Assembly (NCBI RefSeq): GCF_032854445.1
Contig: NC_088304.1
Span: 10,613,704 to 10,677,703 of the forward strand
Origin: Liolophura sinensis
Taxonomy: Eukaryota > Mollusca > Polyplacophora > Chitonida > Chitonidae
DNA length: 64,000 nucleotides
Reading direction: 5' to 3'
Both the position numbers and the translations under genes were made by a program. Below the pieces are notes generated by a model. It was not told where the DNA came from. It saw nothing but the letters and a program-made list of their open reading frames with translations, and made no database searches. Below, piece after piece: positions 45,601 to 55,870 of the stretch; position 1 is the first letter of the stretch, and each line of letters starts with the position of its first letter.

Positions 45601-48600
45601 TCTCATATGTAAATATCCCCAGCTCTTCTCGGTTTCCTCCCATCATAACACTGACCGCTGTCATATAAGTGAAATATTCTTGAGTGCAGCATTAAACAGC
45701 GATCAAATAAATAAATAAATCACAAGTAAATAAAAAAATAACTTCAATATCTTACTGTTCACTAGAACCATCATGGAGATTTTTGGAGAGAGCAGTTTTT
45801 TCAACAGCTGTGCGAATGAGTCGTCCGGGTTTTTCAAACTATTGGAGTCTATTCCGAAGGCTGTTCCGGATATGGCGTCCAGAGTATAACCTTTAAATAA
45901 TCTATACACAGGGACAAAATAAGAGTTATAGTCAAGGGTACGAAATTCATATCAAGTCAAAGTTCGTTAAAAAGACTCAGGTCATATCATCGAACACTCG
46001 CATATTGAGCACCGATAAAGCTGATTACCGTCACAAAAATGAAACACTCATGAACCAGGCGTTCAATACCAATCATATAAAAAGTAAGAAATTTATGGAA
46101 TATATAAAATTTAGCCACGAGTAACACAGTCATGTTCTATCAAAGTTAGTGAAAAATAAGAAACTCATTCCATACGAAAATTAGTCAAGACTAAGAAACC
46201 CGTGTCATCTCAAAATTAGTTAGGAGTAAGAAACTCATGTCAAATGAAAGTCAGTCTAGAGTAAGAAACTCGTGTCATATGAAAGTCAGTCCCATACGAG
46301 CCCAGTGGCATAGCCACGCGTAATACTGTATCAAAGAGATATCACGCTTGCTTACTCTTGGGTATCTATGCTCTTCCCGTCTTTGCTCTTTTCCGCTATC
46401 ACGTCTTGTAAGTTATCCAAGACAGACTGAATTATTGGTACCATCTGGAGAAAACACAGAGAAGGGGGAAATTATTCTCATTCCCAGCCTGAAACCAGGC
46501 TGTCTACCCATTTGTTACATTATTAATTGAGAACATATCGTTACATGCACTTGATACGAAGTGATTTGGTCAGGCATTAGAGCAGAGACAAAGTGACCTG
46601 GACAAACTTCCAGCGTTATTGTAGAGACAAACTGACAAGGACAAACTTCCAGTGTTACAGTAGGAACAAACTGACGGGGACAAACTTCAACGTTACAGTA
46701 TGTCAAGCTGACAAGGACAACTTCCAGTGTCACGTTAGAGACAAAGTGACTGGGACAAAGTTTCAGCTTTACAGCAGCGACAAAGTGACCTGGACAAACT
46801 TCTATGGACAAAGTAATGTAAGAAAAATTTCACGTTACAGTACTGTCTCCAAAGCCAAAGGCTAGAGACAAAGTTGCCCGGACAAAGGTCTGTTCTAATA
46901 ACGTCTAAACCAGGACAAACCATTTGCGATACAGTATAGTCTCACCTCACGGAGTCTCCCAGAGCTAAAGGCTGGAGACAAAGTGGCACGGACAAACTTC
47001 CAGTCGTCATCTTGTAAAATGGTCAGCTGCTTGCTCTCCACTTCGGTCAGCGATAATGTATCAGTTATCTGCAAATAATTTTTTTTTTACTTACGATACA
47101 GGCACAAGCAGATTTCAAAGATACAGAAAACGAAAAAAAAAGGTTTTTTTCCATACGGTGACTAATAGAAATTGTTTATTTAGCCTGATTCTAAAATCTA
47201 TTTAACCGTGAAAAATGTTTGAGATGTGTTTTAAACAATTGGGCAAAAAAATTCAGATCCCAGGATTGCTAATCGAACGTGTTTAGTCCAAACCTGTGTA
47301 GGTCCCTACCCGTTCTATTCGCACATGCTCGTCGTAGTACACGTGATCGTACTGAAAATGAGGCTGGCCGTCTGCTCTCTTTGGGAATAGAAGATGTCGA
47401 GAAGTGCCTCTGCATTTGGCAATTGCGGTGCTGGTATGTATTGATTGCTTTTATCTTTTCTTGTAAAATTGTTTGTGTCTGCTGCACAATTTATGTTGTG
47501 TTGTTCATCGTTACATACGTGCGTAGTTGTTGTGGCGAATAGAGATGTGGTTGTTGTGTTGTAGTGGAAGGTTAGGTAGATCTGAGATCTGTTTAAGTCT
47601 TCCGAGCTTAGCTTTCAGAGATACCAAAAACCCTTGACAAGCACTTTACAGTCCCAGCAAAATTCTTATACATTTTCATTAGCTTCAAATTTAACATCAC
47701 TACAGCCACATGCAGCGTCAGTTGAGCAGTCAGTGTATAAATCAGCGTGTAAATGGATGATGACTAACATGTTTATGCAATATGATGCTAACTCCATCTC
47801 CTAAGTACTCACGCACTGCTTGAATTTGACATCTTAACATGAGTGAGTGAATCGAAGAAACGCGATTACACATTATGGTGAGTAATGGCGTGAATGTAAA
47901 TAATTCCACCGCAGACCAGGCAAAGCATCTCCCTTTTTTACATCTGTTTAGATGATGCCATGTTAAAAAAATGGAAGCGGGTAATGCGTGGAGGTTTGCA
48001 GTTGTCTTGTGCCTAGATGCATCAAACATGTTTAGCTTACCATGTGTTTTGGGGGTAAACATGTTTAGGAATCCCAGACAAAAATATTTTGTGCCCTCCC
48101 CACGTATAATGCCTTCTGGTTTCAACCTAAGCACCTTTTCTCATTACATGTTTAGCCAACAATGTGCTTAAAAAACTGAAAGCAAGATTGTGTGGAGCTT
48201 TGTGTTCAGACACTACACACATATCTTAGAGTGTGTTGGAAAGTTGAATATTGAACTTCCCGGCGTGTGAGGCCCTGATAACAATAAACATGCGGCTCGA
48301 ATGGCCATTTCAGCAGTCTAACCCACTGCAGACCTGATGTCTTCCACCCATATGGTGCGCATAGCTGTACGTCACAGGTGGCTAAGTTCTACGGTACCCC
48401 GGATACTGGTGTTTCCTCAACAAATAAAATGGACCGCAGAGTGAATATTCTGTAAAATTCCAATGTGAGGTTCAGCAACAATGAAATAAATAAATAAATA
48501 AATCAAACTCAAACTCACTGTTCTGTTCACGAAGTTAGGGAACTTCTTCACTAGAATTTCTTTCACCATATCTGGATCGCCCACCAGGAGTTGAGGCGTT

Positions 48601-51600
48601 CGCATTCCCCAGGTTCTGTGAAAACAACAGCGAACAGGCATCATATTCACAGCTGGCCACATTATAATTTATGTTTGAAACTACAACTTTCCCTTAAAGG
48701 AAATTTCACGTTAAACTGAAATGAGCATCAGGTGAAGGGCAAATGAAAACTGTTTACTAAATTCCTTTTTACCCCAGATCACAATATTATGTACGTACAT
48801 TATACAAAAGTATAAATATATATTCCAATTTTTGGGATTGTGTAGACCTCATGTTTATGTAGTATGTGTAACTTGTATCTTTGTGCTTCCACGCAACACA
48901 TTTACAGATCATCATCTGAAAATATTTTTACTTATGACTTTAGATTTTTTCCCCACAGAATTTATATATGTTAGGATTTTAAGGCGGGCTTTACGGGCCA
49001 AATTTTATACTGTAACCGTTAGCCGGTTTGTTATCTATAGCCTACAGTTAATCTAACTGTAAAGGAGGTCAGGTGTATGAATGTCCTTCCATTTTCTCCA
49101 CAATTGTTCATCCGACTGGCTTCATACTTACCAAGTGTATTACGGAAGACCAAGAAAAATGCACAGTTGAGAGTTCAAATGCTGCGCATTGTGTATGCAA
49201 ATTAGGCAATGATGACGTGACATATCTTTCACTTTTACATGCATGTTCTTTCCTCAGCTGTGGAATGAATACTAGTATTTTGCGAAGTACAGACATCCGG
49301 TTTACACCGCGTGGCAGATATGAACTATTTTCTACTAGCAGAGCAAATTTACTTAAGGAAAAGACAATTCTAGACCAAATGTATGTACCCATCGATAAAG
49401 TATCTCACAGGACGTTTAAATAACATAACGTTTTATTTTTGTGATGTAGCACAATCGAAATATAGTAGTTCAAAGTAAGCAAAATCGCACACATTGAGAC
49501 AATTGAACGCCAACCCTATTTTGCCTTCCAACCACATGACCATGGGGTACGAGTGATGCGACATCATGTTTTTGGTTGTTCTATAAAAGTTGATTTAAAG
49601 AGCTACAAATCACTGTTCAGGTCTGGTTTCATCCCTTCTCCAAAATAACCCAAGTTATATTATTTATTGTCTTTTAATTTAACATGTATACTTACACAGT
49701 AAAAAATATTTACAGGTGAAGGAGAAAGTAGAAGGCAATGATAATGTAGACTCATGTGAGCTGACCGAACACCCAGTCCCAAACAGCCATTTTCCTACAG
49801 CCTATACCCCCTCTATACAAGGCTTAAACTGTAACGCTATATAATAGCTACACATCACTGTTTAGGTCTGTTTTCATCCCTTCTCCAAAATAACCCAAGT
49901 TATATTATTTATTGTCTATTAATTTAACATGTCTTCTTTGTGATCTTTACTCACATAATCACATCGCCGTATTTTTTGAGGAAACGGGAATCACTTTCCG
50001 CCACGCCCTGTGGGAGAAAAAACAACACATTTTCACAACTACACTCAGAAAAGTGACTCTGCATCACTGACTACGACAACTGACATTCACAGACTACCAA
50101 AAAAAAAAAAGATGAAAGTTTATTAAGTGAAAGGCATGTTTGGTTGTGAGTTCAATGTTGATCGGTTTCTTTCCTTATTTCCTCTTCATCGATTTGATTG
50201 TTGTCTAATGCCATACTCAAAAATTTTCACTCTTACGATGGCGATCAGTTTTATGGGTGAAGGGAACCAGAGTGACCGAAGTAAACCACCCACCTCTGGC
50301 AAGTTACAGACGAACTTGTACACCATACTGGTGGTGTCACAAATGGCCTTCAAAGAAGGTTTGATTGTGCAAAAGACTTAATGCACGACTGCATTCAGAC
50401 ATTACTGGTCATATCCATTATCGATATGGTTGCATGCGAAATACTGATTTTTGGCGATTCCTACAGTTTAAAGTATTATATGAGCCTAGACATAAACTGA
50501 TTACTATTCCAAGAAGAATTTCTTACCCAAAAGCTATATTTTATGCTAAAGTCTTCTTCAATGTCTATCTCACGGGAGTTAAATTTGTTTTGTTTTTCAC
50601 CGCCAGTACTTTAGTCACCTGACGAAAGAGTGCTGATGATTGGCTCAGAGCAGCTATGACATCAGTGCAAATCTATGAATATACTTACAATCGAAAACAT
50701 TTCCCACACGGTCCCCATAAAGGCACGAGGAGGAGGTCCAGGGAAGTTGAAGCGGCGGGTGATATACGGCCATATCCCATACCTGAAACAAGAAGACGTG
50801 TGGCAATATTAGGTGACATTTGGTCACGTGATATATCAATGACGTCATCAGTACATGGGCAATTGGCAAGAAAAGTAAATCTCAAAGAGAAAACTTGGGC
50901 GTAAACTTTTATAAGTCGTACGTTGCACTTACTCGTCACTAAATGGTTTATACGCTTGAATCTAAATTTATTTATTTCATTGGTGTTAAAGGCCGTACTC
51001 AAGAATATTTCACTGACAAGACGGCCATGTAAATTGTATACGGAGGAAACCATTCAGGTAAAGATGTCAGAATGCCACTGGCGCTTTCCGGGTGCCTAAG
51101 AGCCATCCTGACCTAAATGTGGTTCCGTTAAAATGAAGCATGTATTAGATGAAAGACTATTAAACACTGTCGAGGGAAATATTTCCATTTACAGTTTTAT
51201 AATTTTTCCAACCGAGAAAATCTGTCACTGGTCCTAATAAATCCAACTATTTTTATAGACAGCGTTTTTATGTTCTTTCATGCATCTGAAATGTATTTCA
51301 CGTTAGGGTTTTCTTTTCCTTTATCCTGGGGCTAATATAACACGTCACGTGCATCCTTTTGTAATTATAACACTTTGTCACGATATGTGGTTACCTTAGT
51401 CTCACGCTGTCACGTTTGGTGAGTTACGCTGGTCACTCTTGGTGGAACCTTTTGATATTTAATTGATGGTGATATGTCAGGCAATTCCTACAACTCATAC
51501 GAAGTTGTTATCTTCTTTAAGAAATGGTGATACACTCTAACATTACGCAACTTCTATTCTGTTAGGTGCCTCAATAATAGACGCTCTTTTCTGACTCGCG

Positions 51601-52816
51601 TTCGGGTAATTTTTCAAAAGGAAATCAAACTAGGCGGTTGGACGAACCAGAGAAAGTTGAAATTTCTTCGCCTTGCTAAAATAGGATCAACTTTAATGGC
51701 ATGCTTTTGCGAATCTCTTTATGTGGAGATTTAGCTGAAAACCAAAATGTGTCATCTACAATATAATGTAAACAATAATAAATAATATGTTCATATATGG
51801 CATACCTGTGCTTTACCTGTGCGCATGTATAACCCAGGGTCCTGAGATTGATCAGTTACACCTGGTGACCTATATAGATCCAGGCGCTTATTCACTACTA
51901 AATATAGTTGGTACGCGCCAACGCTGAGGCAAATTACCATATATGGACATGCATAGACCACGTTTACCGACAGCTTCAAGGAAGGCTATTTTTAGAAAAA
52001 GGAAATACCCATATCACCTGGAGCGAGACTTCAACTAGCTGTTTATGTTTTATTGTTTAAGTTTTCTGTAGACGACACTAGTGTATTTATACGATCTTGA
52101 CATATTAAAAAATGTATAAAATGTTTAATCTGTGAATAACAGTCTTTTAATTATATTATTTTTGAAATTTTTATTTGTTCCGATCTTGATGTCCAAGCTC
52201 ACGGTTAACGGGGACGTATCAGTAACGGCATCCACAACCGTTAAGTTAATTGGGATATCTGGTAGGTATTGTCCATGTACGAGAATGAATGTTGTCAGTC
52301 AGCCAGGTGATTTTTTTGTCACGCCTGTCCAGAAGACAGGAATTATAGCTCTACTTATTTTCAGTATAAATCAGTGCCTAAGCTGAATTCTTTTCGTTTC
52401 AGGTCAACTTCCTCCGCTAATCTCCATTATGAAGACGTCTCTAGCCTTCGTCACATACCTCTGGGATTAACCTAGGGGGTCTGTGTTAACCCCAGCAGTC
52501 ACACACCTCAGTATACTTTTAGGTCAACGCCTCCCAGACAGCAATAAAGAACGACAAGCTGTGTAATGTTTCACCTTTGCAGGAAATTACCGTTATCAGT
52601 AGGGCCTAAAACGTTTTTACTTTTTTAAGTGCATGCATATATGACATATATTTGTCAGAAAATGTGCAGATCTGTACGTGCCTCTGTACAGCCTGCCTAA
52701 GACAATTAACTATATACTCACATTTTAAAAAATACTTACAGGTAAAGGAGAAGGCAGAAGGCGATGATAATGTAGACCCATGTGGGCAGACCGAACACCC
52801 AGTCCCACACAGCCAT
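39413..52816 (-). CDS. CYP3-clan microsomal cytochrome P450, complete 13-exon gene
   Basis: Exons in coding order are 52816-52740, 50782-50689, 50007-49955, 48615-48519, 47068-46946, 46444-46356, 45901-45756, 44675-44542, 43490-43376, 42615-42458, 41682-41594, 40613-40476 and 39695-39413. They total 1596 nt (531 codons plus stop) with phase kept at all twelve junctions. The protein has an N-terminal membrane anchor ([14 protein letters not shown]), a Pro-rich hinge [10 protein letters not shown]-helix WKFVR (W130/R134), ExxR as EALR (382-385), FNPQRF in place of PERF, and the heme loop [11 protein letters not shown] with Cys462. This layout and the [14 protein letters not shown] block are those of CYP3-clan enzymes (CYP3A-like), which act in the ER with NADPH-P450 reductase. 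Family and substrate are not determinable. The I-helix reads GGYATT, with Ala329 where Asp/Glu is usual. Confidence 0.93.
39690..39850. repeat. 19-bp tandem array of the exon 13 splice acceptor
   Basis: Plus-strand units of agtgaatctgaatataagg start gtgaat at 39753, 39772, 39791, 39810 and 39829, exactly 19 apart. On the minus strand each reads ccttatattcag then attc, the same as the true boundary (atattcag then attc). The exon 13 frame is open through the whole array. Confidence 0.92.
40476..40613 (-). CDS. CYP3-clan P450 exon 12
   Basis: Encodes [19 protein letters not shown] and then [18 protein letters not shown]. Donor gtacg at 40471-40475 is weak, but phase and family alignment support it. 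Confidence 0.92.
41430..41592. repeat. Copy of palindromic MITE-like family next to an exon donor
   Basis: gagcagcgacgacaatgtgc ... cgtaaccggtgaaat ... gttagggttttattctgact matches the right arm of the 25905 element. It ends at the donor of exon 11. Confidence 0.7.
41594..41682 (-). CDS. CYP3-clan P450 exon 11 (ExxR)
   Basis: Encodes [20 protein letters not shown] plus [10 protein letters not shown]382/R385 are the K-helix pair. Acceptor tttcttgcag, donor gtatgt; a MITE-like copy follows the donor directly. Confidence 0.94.
41821..42018 (-). repeat. SINE-A core and tail, well preserved
   Basis: An (ATTT)n tail is followed by gattggcgttttacgccgta and the core up to gagctggacttgaactta. Confidence 0.88.
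42019..42450. repeat. Degenerate ~47-bp tandem repeat
   Basis: Repeated tagaaatgtcttgtgatatt, then gcagggtcataggaaaa, between exons 10 and 11 of the CYP3-clan gene. No exon homology was seen. Confidence 0.7.
42458..42615 (-). CDS. CYP3-clan P450 exon 10 (I-helix)
   Basis: Encodes [20 protein letters not shown], then [19 protein letters not shown] and EEIDTKVGK. This is the oxygen-activating I-helix; the expected acidic residue before T330 is Ala329. Donor gtaggg. Confidence 0.93.
43098..43372 (+). repeat. SINE-A, full-length reference copy
   Basis: The head cctccgtggctcagttggtt ... gctgtgagttcaagtccagc, the complete core and an (AAAT)n tail are all present. It is antisense to the CYP3-clan gene and its tail touches the donor of exon 9. 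Confidence 0.93.
43376..43490 (-). CDS. CYP3-clan P450 exon 9
   Basis: Encodes [20 protein letters not shown] and an acidic/Arg-rich linker ahead of the I-helix. Its donor reads gtaat, followed directly by the inverted SINE tail. Confidence 0.92.
43528..43543. repeat. Short poly-G run in intron 8
   Basis: ttttggggggggggcat, about 40 bases upstream (in gene sense) of exon 9. Confidence 0.8.
44542..44675 (-). CDS. CYP3-clan P450 exon 8
   Basis: Encodes [20 protein letters not shown] and [20 protein letters not shown], the F-G loop and G-helix region. Donor gtaagt, acceptor gtttcag. Confidence 0.92.
44851..45206 (+). repeat. SINE-B, full length
   Basis: The tRNA-like head gatagcacagatggtagagc ... 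gatcaatccttgatcgag is followed by the shared body and an ending of aagcactcactcactcac. Confidence 0.87.
45207..45455 (+). repeat. SINE-A, near full length
   Basis: Begins agtactgcatggcctagtgg directly after the SINE-B copy and ends in (AAAT)n. Confidence 0.83.
45610..45722 (+). repeat. SINE-A 3' core and tail
   Basis: ctcggtttcctcccatcata to (AAAT)n, 33 bases from the exon 7 donor. Confidence 0.82.
45756..45901 (-). CDS. CYP3-clan P450 exon 7
   Basis: Encodes [20 protein letters not shown], then [16 protein letters not shown] and a hydrophobic stretch, the E/F-helix block of CYP3-clan enzymes. Acceptor ctgtgtatag, donor gtaaga. Confidence 0.93.
45935..46300. repeat. Degenerate ~38-bp tandem repeat
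   Basis: Repeats of gtaagaaactcgtgtcatat and gaaagtcagt lie in intron 6. No exon homology was seen. Confidence 0.75.
46356..46444 (-). CDS. CYP3-clan P450 exon 6
   Basis: Encodes [20 protein letters not shown] and KDGKSIDTQ. Acceptor ttctccag, donor gtaagc; phase 0 in, phase 2 out. Confidence 0.92.
46583..46900. repeat. ~39-bp tandem array copied from CYP3-clan exon 5
   Basis: About seven units of agagacaaagtgacctggac, then aaacttccagtgttacagt, start near 46585, 46624, 46663, 46701, 46737, 46776 and 46862. Exon 5 itself contains ggagacaaagtggcacggac, then aaacttccagtcgtc. The unit at 46836-46890 also shares ctccaaagccaaaggct with the exon and tacagtactgtct with its donor side. Confidence 0.9.
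46946..47068 (-). CDS. CYP3-clan P450 exon 5 (C-helix)
   Basis: Forty-one codons, phase 0 both ends. Encodes [20 protein letters not shown] and [21 protein letters not shown]130 and R134 are the heme-propionate pair. Part of this exon seeds the adjacent intronic array. Confidence 0.93.
48519..48615 (-). CDS. CYP3-clan P450 exon 4
   Basis: Encodes [20 protein letters not shown] and [12 protein letters not shown], the beta-1 sheet and B-helix. Donor gtgagt; a SINE-type (AAAT)n remnant lies at 48481-48504. Confidence 0.93.
49602..49930. repeat. Direct repeats flanking the duplicated exon 1
   Basis: Two near-identical copies of about 85 bases (atcccttctccaaaataacc, then caagttatattatttattgt) lie at 49602-49687 and 49846-49930, one on each side of the pseudo-exon. 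Confidence 0.9.
49697..49843 (-). pseudogene. Duplicate of CYP3-clan exon 1 inside intron 3, inactivated
   Basis: About 147 bases match 52721-52869 (exon 1 with both flanks). The exon-equivalent 49790-49714 keeps its 77-bp length, the ATG and a GT at the donor, and starts MAVWDWVFG. However, codon 13, Trp in the real exon, is TGA. The following membrane-anchor codons are still recognisable. Confidence 0.9.
49955..50007 (-). CDS. CYP3-clan P450 exon 3
   Basis: Encodes [17 protein letters not shown] with a split Ile. Acceptor tctcccacag, donor gtgagt. Confidence 0.9.
50190..50320 (-). repeat. SINE-like repeat, second core type
   Basis: gattgttgtctaatgccata, ttatgggtgaagggaaccag, gtaaaccacccacctctggc; related to 55746-55870. 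Confidence 0.65.
50689..50782 (-). CDS. CYP3-clan P450 exon 2 (hinge)
   Basis: Encodes [20 protein letters not shown] and [11 protein letters not shown], the Pro-rich hinge after the anchor. Acceptor gtttcag, donor gtaagt. Confidence 0.93.
50976..51060 (-). repeat. SINE-A fragment
   Basis: ttatttcattggtgttaaag, then ccgtactcaagaatatttca, in intron 1 of the CYP3-clan gene. Confidence 0.75.
51100..52700. other. Intron 1 of the CYP3-clan P450
   Basis: AT-rich sequence with no recognised repeat or exon. Confidence 0.5.
52740..52816 (-). CDS. CYP3-clan P450 exon 1 (membrane anchor)
   Basis: ATG at 52814-52816 opens [20 protein letters not shown] plus CLLLYL, an N-terminal transmembrane anchor; donor gtaagt at 52734-52739. 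An in-phase exon 2 follows. The inactive duplicate at 49714-49790 confirms the exon limits. Confidence 0.92.
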
Positions 52817-53163
52817 TTTTTCCCCAGCTTATCTCCCCACTATACAACGCTTAAACTGTAACGCTATATGCTGTTGAAGTACGACGAGCTCACACGCCTA
52901 TGTGAGCAACGTTCGCGATGGAAGCTTCGTGTGCAACTGATCTTTGCGGTCTTACACGCCCAGGCTCGGCCTTGTAAACTTCTATACTGGGCTGTGACAC
53001 ATGAAGTCAGTCTGCACAGATATATGATTAAGTCCTGTGCATTTTTAATGATCTAATTGTAAACACTACCTCTGACCTAACGACCTTCACCTCGCCGGCA
53101 TCAGCGGTCAGCCTTGACAACACGTACTCGGAGATATCAGCGACGTGCCGCGCGACCGTGTAA

Positions 53164-53173
53164 CCTTATAAGG
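53164..53173. promoter_or_regulatory. Perfect CArG-box palindrome upstream of the CYP3-clan gene
   Basis: CCTTATAAGG matches CC(A/T)6GG, the serum-response-factor/MADS consensus, about 350 bases upstream of the start codon. Function is inferred only. Confidence 0.4.
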
Positions 53174-53765
53174 TAAACTGAACACTTGCATACGCCGTCA
53201 CACCGTGTAAGCTTTATCGGTCATGTTAGGGCATGTCAAACTCCTCACCGTGGCACATAGGAGGATGCGTTAGCGTATTTCAAGTATCGACCCTGCTGAC
53301 AGCAACAAACCAGACTTACCAGACTGCAGTACAGACAGAACAGCGCTATTCATAGCTTCTATCACCCGGAATCCTGGAAAGGTGCAGGAGGGAGGTGATA
53401 AGTGGAGGTGATAAAAGGGTCAAATGCTGATTTTGCCGATTGCTCAAGTTTAAAGTACTACGTTACACTGAATCCATCATATCTGACGGCTAGAGACATT
53501 CTGATTACTTTTAAGAAAAAATTTCTTATGCTAAAATCTTCTTCATTGCCAATCTCACCTGGATTAAATTGGAAATTTGTTTTCACCTCCAGTACATGAA
53601 CAAAGACTGTACTGATTATTTGGTTAGAGCAACGGAGACATTAGTGTAAAACTATACATACTGTTACAATGGAATCACGCTGTGTATAAATGGGATATGC
53701 ATTCTGCATTGGTTTTACATCGGTACGGGGCTCGCAGTTTGCTATCATCTCTCAGCTGGCGTCTT

Positions 53766-54900
53766 CCCATCGCTGCATGATCTTTGTCTACCTTCATTGC
53801 TCCCTTTGCATTCTTTTAATGTGATTGTATGTTAAATGTGATGACAACACAGCATTTTGAGTAATTCTAGAGCGAGTGAGTGAGTGATTGGGGTTTAACG
53901 TCGTGCTCAACAATTTTTTAGTCATATGACGACGAAGGAATCCTTAGGGTGTATGTAATGTACCTGCTTGTTGCAGGACGGATTTCCACCGCTCTTTTAT
54001 CTAGTGCTGCTTCACTGAAACGACTTACCGAAGGCAAGTAAGCCGCCCCACCCGAGCCATTATACTGATACGCGTCAATCAGTCGTTGCACTATCCCCTC
54101 CATGCTGAACGCCAACCGAGGAAGCCAGAACTTCCTCTTTTAAAGTCTTACACCAGTGATGTCTAATAAATTGCAATTAACATCAGTGCATATTTTTTTA
54201 CCTAATTCTGCTTAAGCCATGGTGCTAGGGGACGTGTAATTTGTTACTATTTATGCGTTTACATGAAAGGTTAGAATAAAACCCTAACTGAGGTAAACTG
54301 ACAAGAGGCCGGATTTCACCCACTGTATGTGTGACCATTTGCCAATTATCACGCTGTCGTCGCTACGCTGGTTTTACTCTCTATACTGCAGCCTTTTACG
54401 CTGTATACCTACATAAATCAGGTTTCTGCTTGTGGACTAAGCATCCTCGAGGCATGGTCCCTTTGTATTGTTTTCATGTCTCTGTGAACTGTGATGGGTA
54501 ATTTTACATCAGTGACGCCTAAATAAATTGCAGTTAGAATCAATGCGTGGTTTTACATAATTCAGAGAGTTAGGAGAGGTGCATGTTACATTTTACGCAT
54601 TTGCATGAACAGTTAGGATAAAATCCTGAGGTAAGTTGTCAAGAGATCAAATTTTACAGGTTACAGGTCACCATTTCCCAACTTTCACACTGTCGTCACT
54701 ACTCTGGTTTTCTTAAAATTGAAATGCACCATGGCTTTAACAGATTTAGGTAAAAAAAAATTTAATGATGATTAAGTCGTTAATGGTCCAGAATTACTCA
54801 ATACGCTGTGTTGTCATCACATTTCATAAAAAAATGACAGGAAAACAATGCAAAGGGACCAGTTCTCGGGGATGTTTAATACGAGTAAACCAGCCACAAT
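53766..54900. repeat. Cluster of palindromic MITE-like copies with a nested SINE-B
   Basis: One copy begins at about 53766 (tttgcattcttttaatgtga ... gagtaattctag), is interrupted by SINE-B at 53875-54150, and resumes at about 54155 (accagtgatgtctaataa ... actctctat). A second, inverted-arm copy fills 54421-54900. Confidence 0.75.
53875..54150 (-). repeat. SINE-B body, antisense, inserted into a MITE-like element
   Basis: Starts gcgagtgagtgagtgattgg and ends cttcctcttttaaagtctta; the tRNA-like head is absent. Confidence 0.83.
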
Positions 54901-55129
54901 CATTTCAAGAGCATCCGCGAACCGCGTGAAGTAGTACAGTACTCTTATTTAACCTGGTTGTCACGCTAAATTTGTCAGGGTATCTACTAGTCGGGCAACA
55001 CAAAGGGGACTAAAAATGTGTGAAAACACGCCATTCTCTGCTATTACGATGTAGTACGGAGGAACCTTTCCCGCCTTAAGTCATTTGGGTCCAAGCAGTG
55101 CAATCTATCCTTCATTCCTGTCTACCGAG

Positions 55130-55395
55130 GTTGGGCCATACCAAGACTTTAAAAATGGTACTTGTGGTTGTCTCGCTTAGCGCTAGGAAAGCTAGGAAAG
55201 TTAGAGCTAGGAAACAGGACTGGCATAATGTGACTGGGTCGGGTGTCATGTTTGGTGTCATGTATGGCGTCTACGGCGTGATACTTTAGTGGCGGCAGTA
55301 CTTTGGCGGCATGGACTCTCCCTACCAGAAGAACCCTCACCCCTAATGACTCCTCGTGTTAAGTACGACGATAAACACCAAGCATTCGTTCATTC
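55130..55395 (+). repeat. SINE-B, diverged
   Basis: agactttaaaaatggtactt ... gtacgacgataaacaccaag with a cattcgttcattc tail. Confidence 0.6.
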
Positions 55396-55514
55396 TTGAC
55401 TTTGTGGTGACATTTTGTGGACCAGTTTAAATCATGCGTTAAAAGAGAACATTGGTCTTTTACCATGAACCACTTAAAAATTGCACGGGAAAAGGTTTAC
55501 ATTGCTTGTTTTTT

Positions 55515-55533
55515 TTGGGGGGGGGGGGGGGGC
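55515..55533 (+). repeat. Poly-G tract
   Basis: tttttttt is followed by about 16 G and cgtaag. No gene context. Confidence 0.85.
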
Positions 55534-55745
55534 GTAAGTGTACGCAGAAACACAGCAGTCCAAGTGATGAAGAAAATTAGTTCACGTCTTTATTCAGCCT
55601 TGATAAGCAATGTTTATCAAGAAGGTAGGACCAGCCCAACAAGTCGGGTTCAGAATACCTACCCCCGCCCCCTTCTCCATTCAGATTTATATATTCCACC
55701 GCGTTTTTATTTATTACCATAAGATATAAATTACTTTCTGTCATC

Positions 55746-55870
55746 GTTTTTTAACGTTGTACTCAAATTCTTTTTCACATTACGTATAGCATATTGAGTT
55801 GAGGAAACCACATTGTCCGGGTTAAACCACAGACCTTTGGCAAGTCCGTAACGAACTTTCCCACACTTCA
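55746..55870 (-). repeat. SINE-like repeat, second core type
   Basis: tttttaacgttgtactcaaa ... accacagacctttggcaagt ... cgaactttcccacac, the antisense core shared with 50190-50320. Confidence 0.6.

Noticed and set aside
46515-46811. Minus-strand frame with repeated [10 protein letters not shown]
   Set aside because: It is the exon-5-derived intronic array read through; the frame differs from the true exon and there are no splice sites for it.
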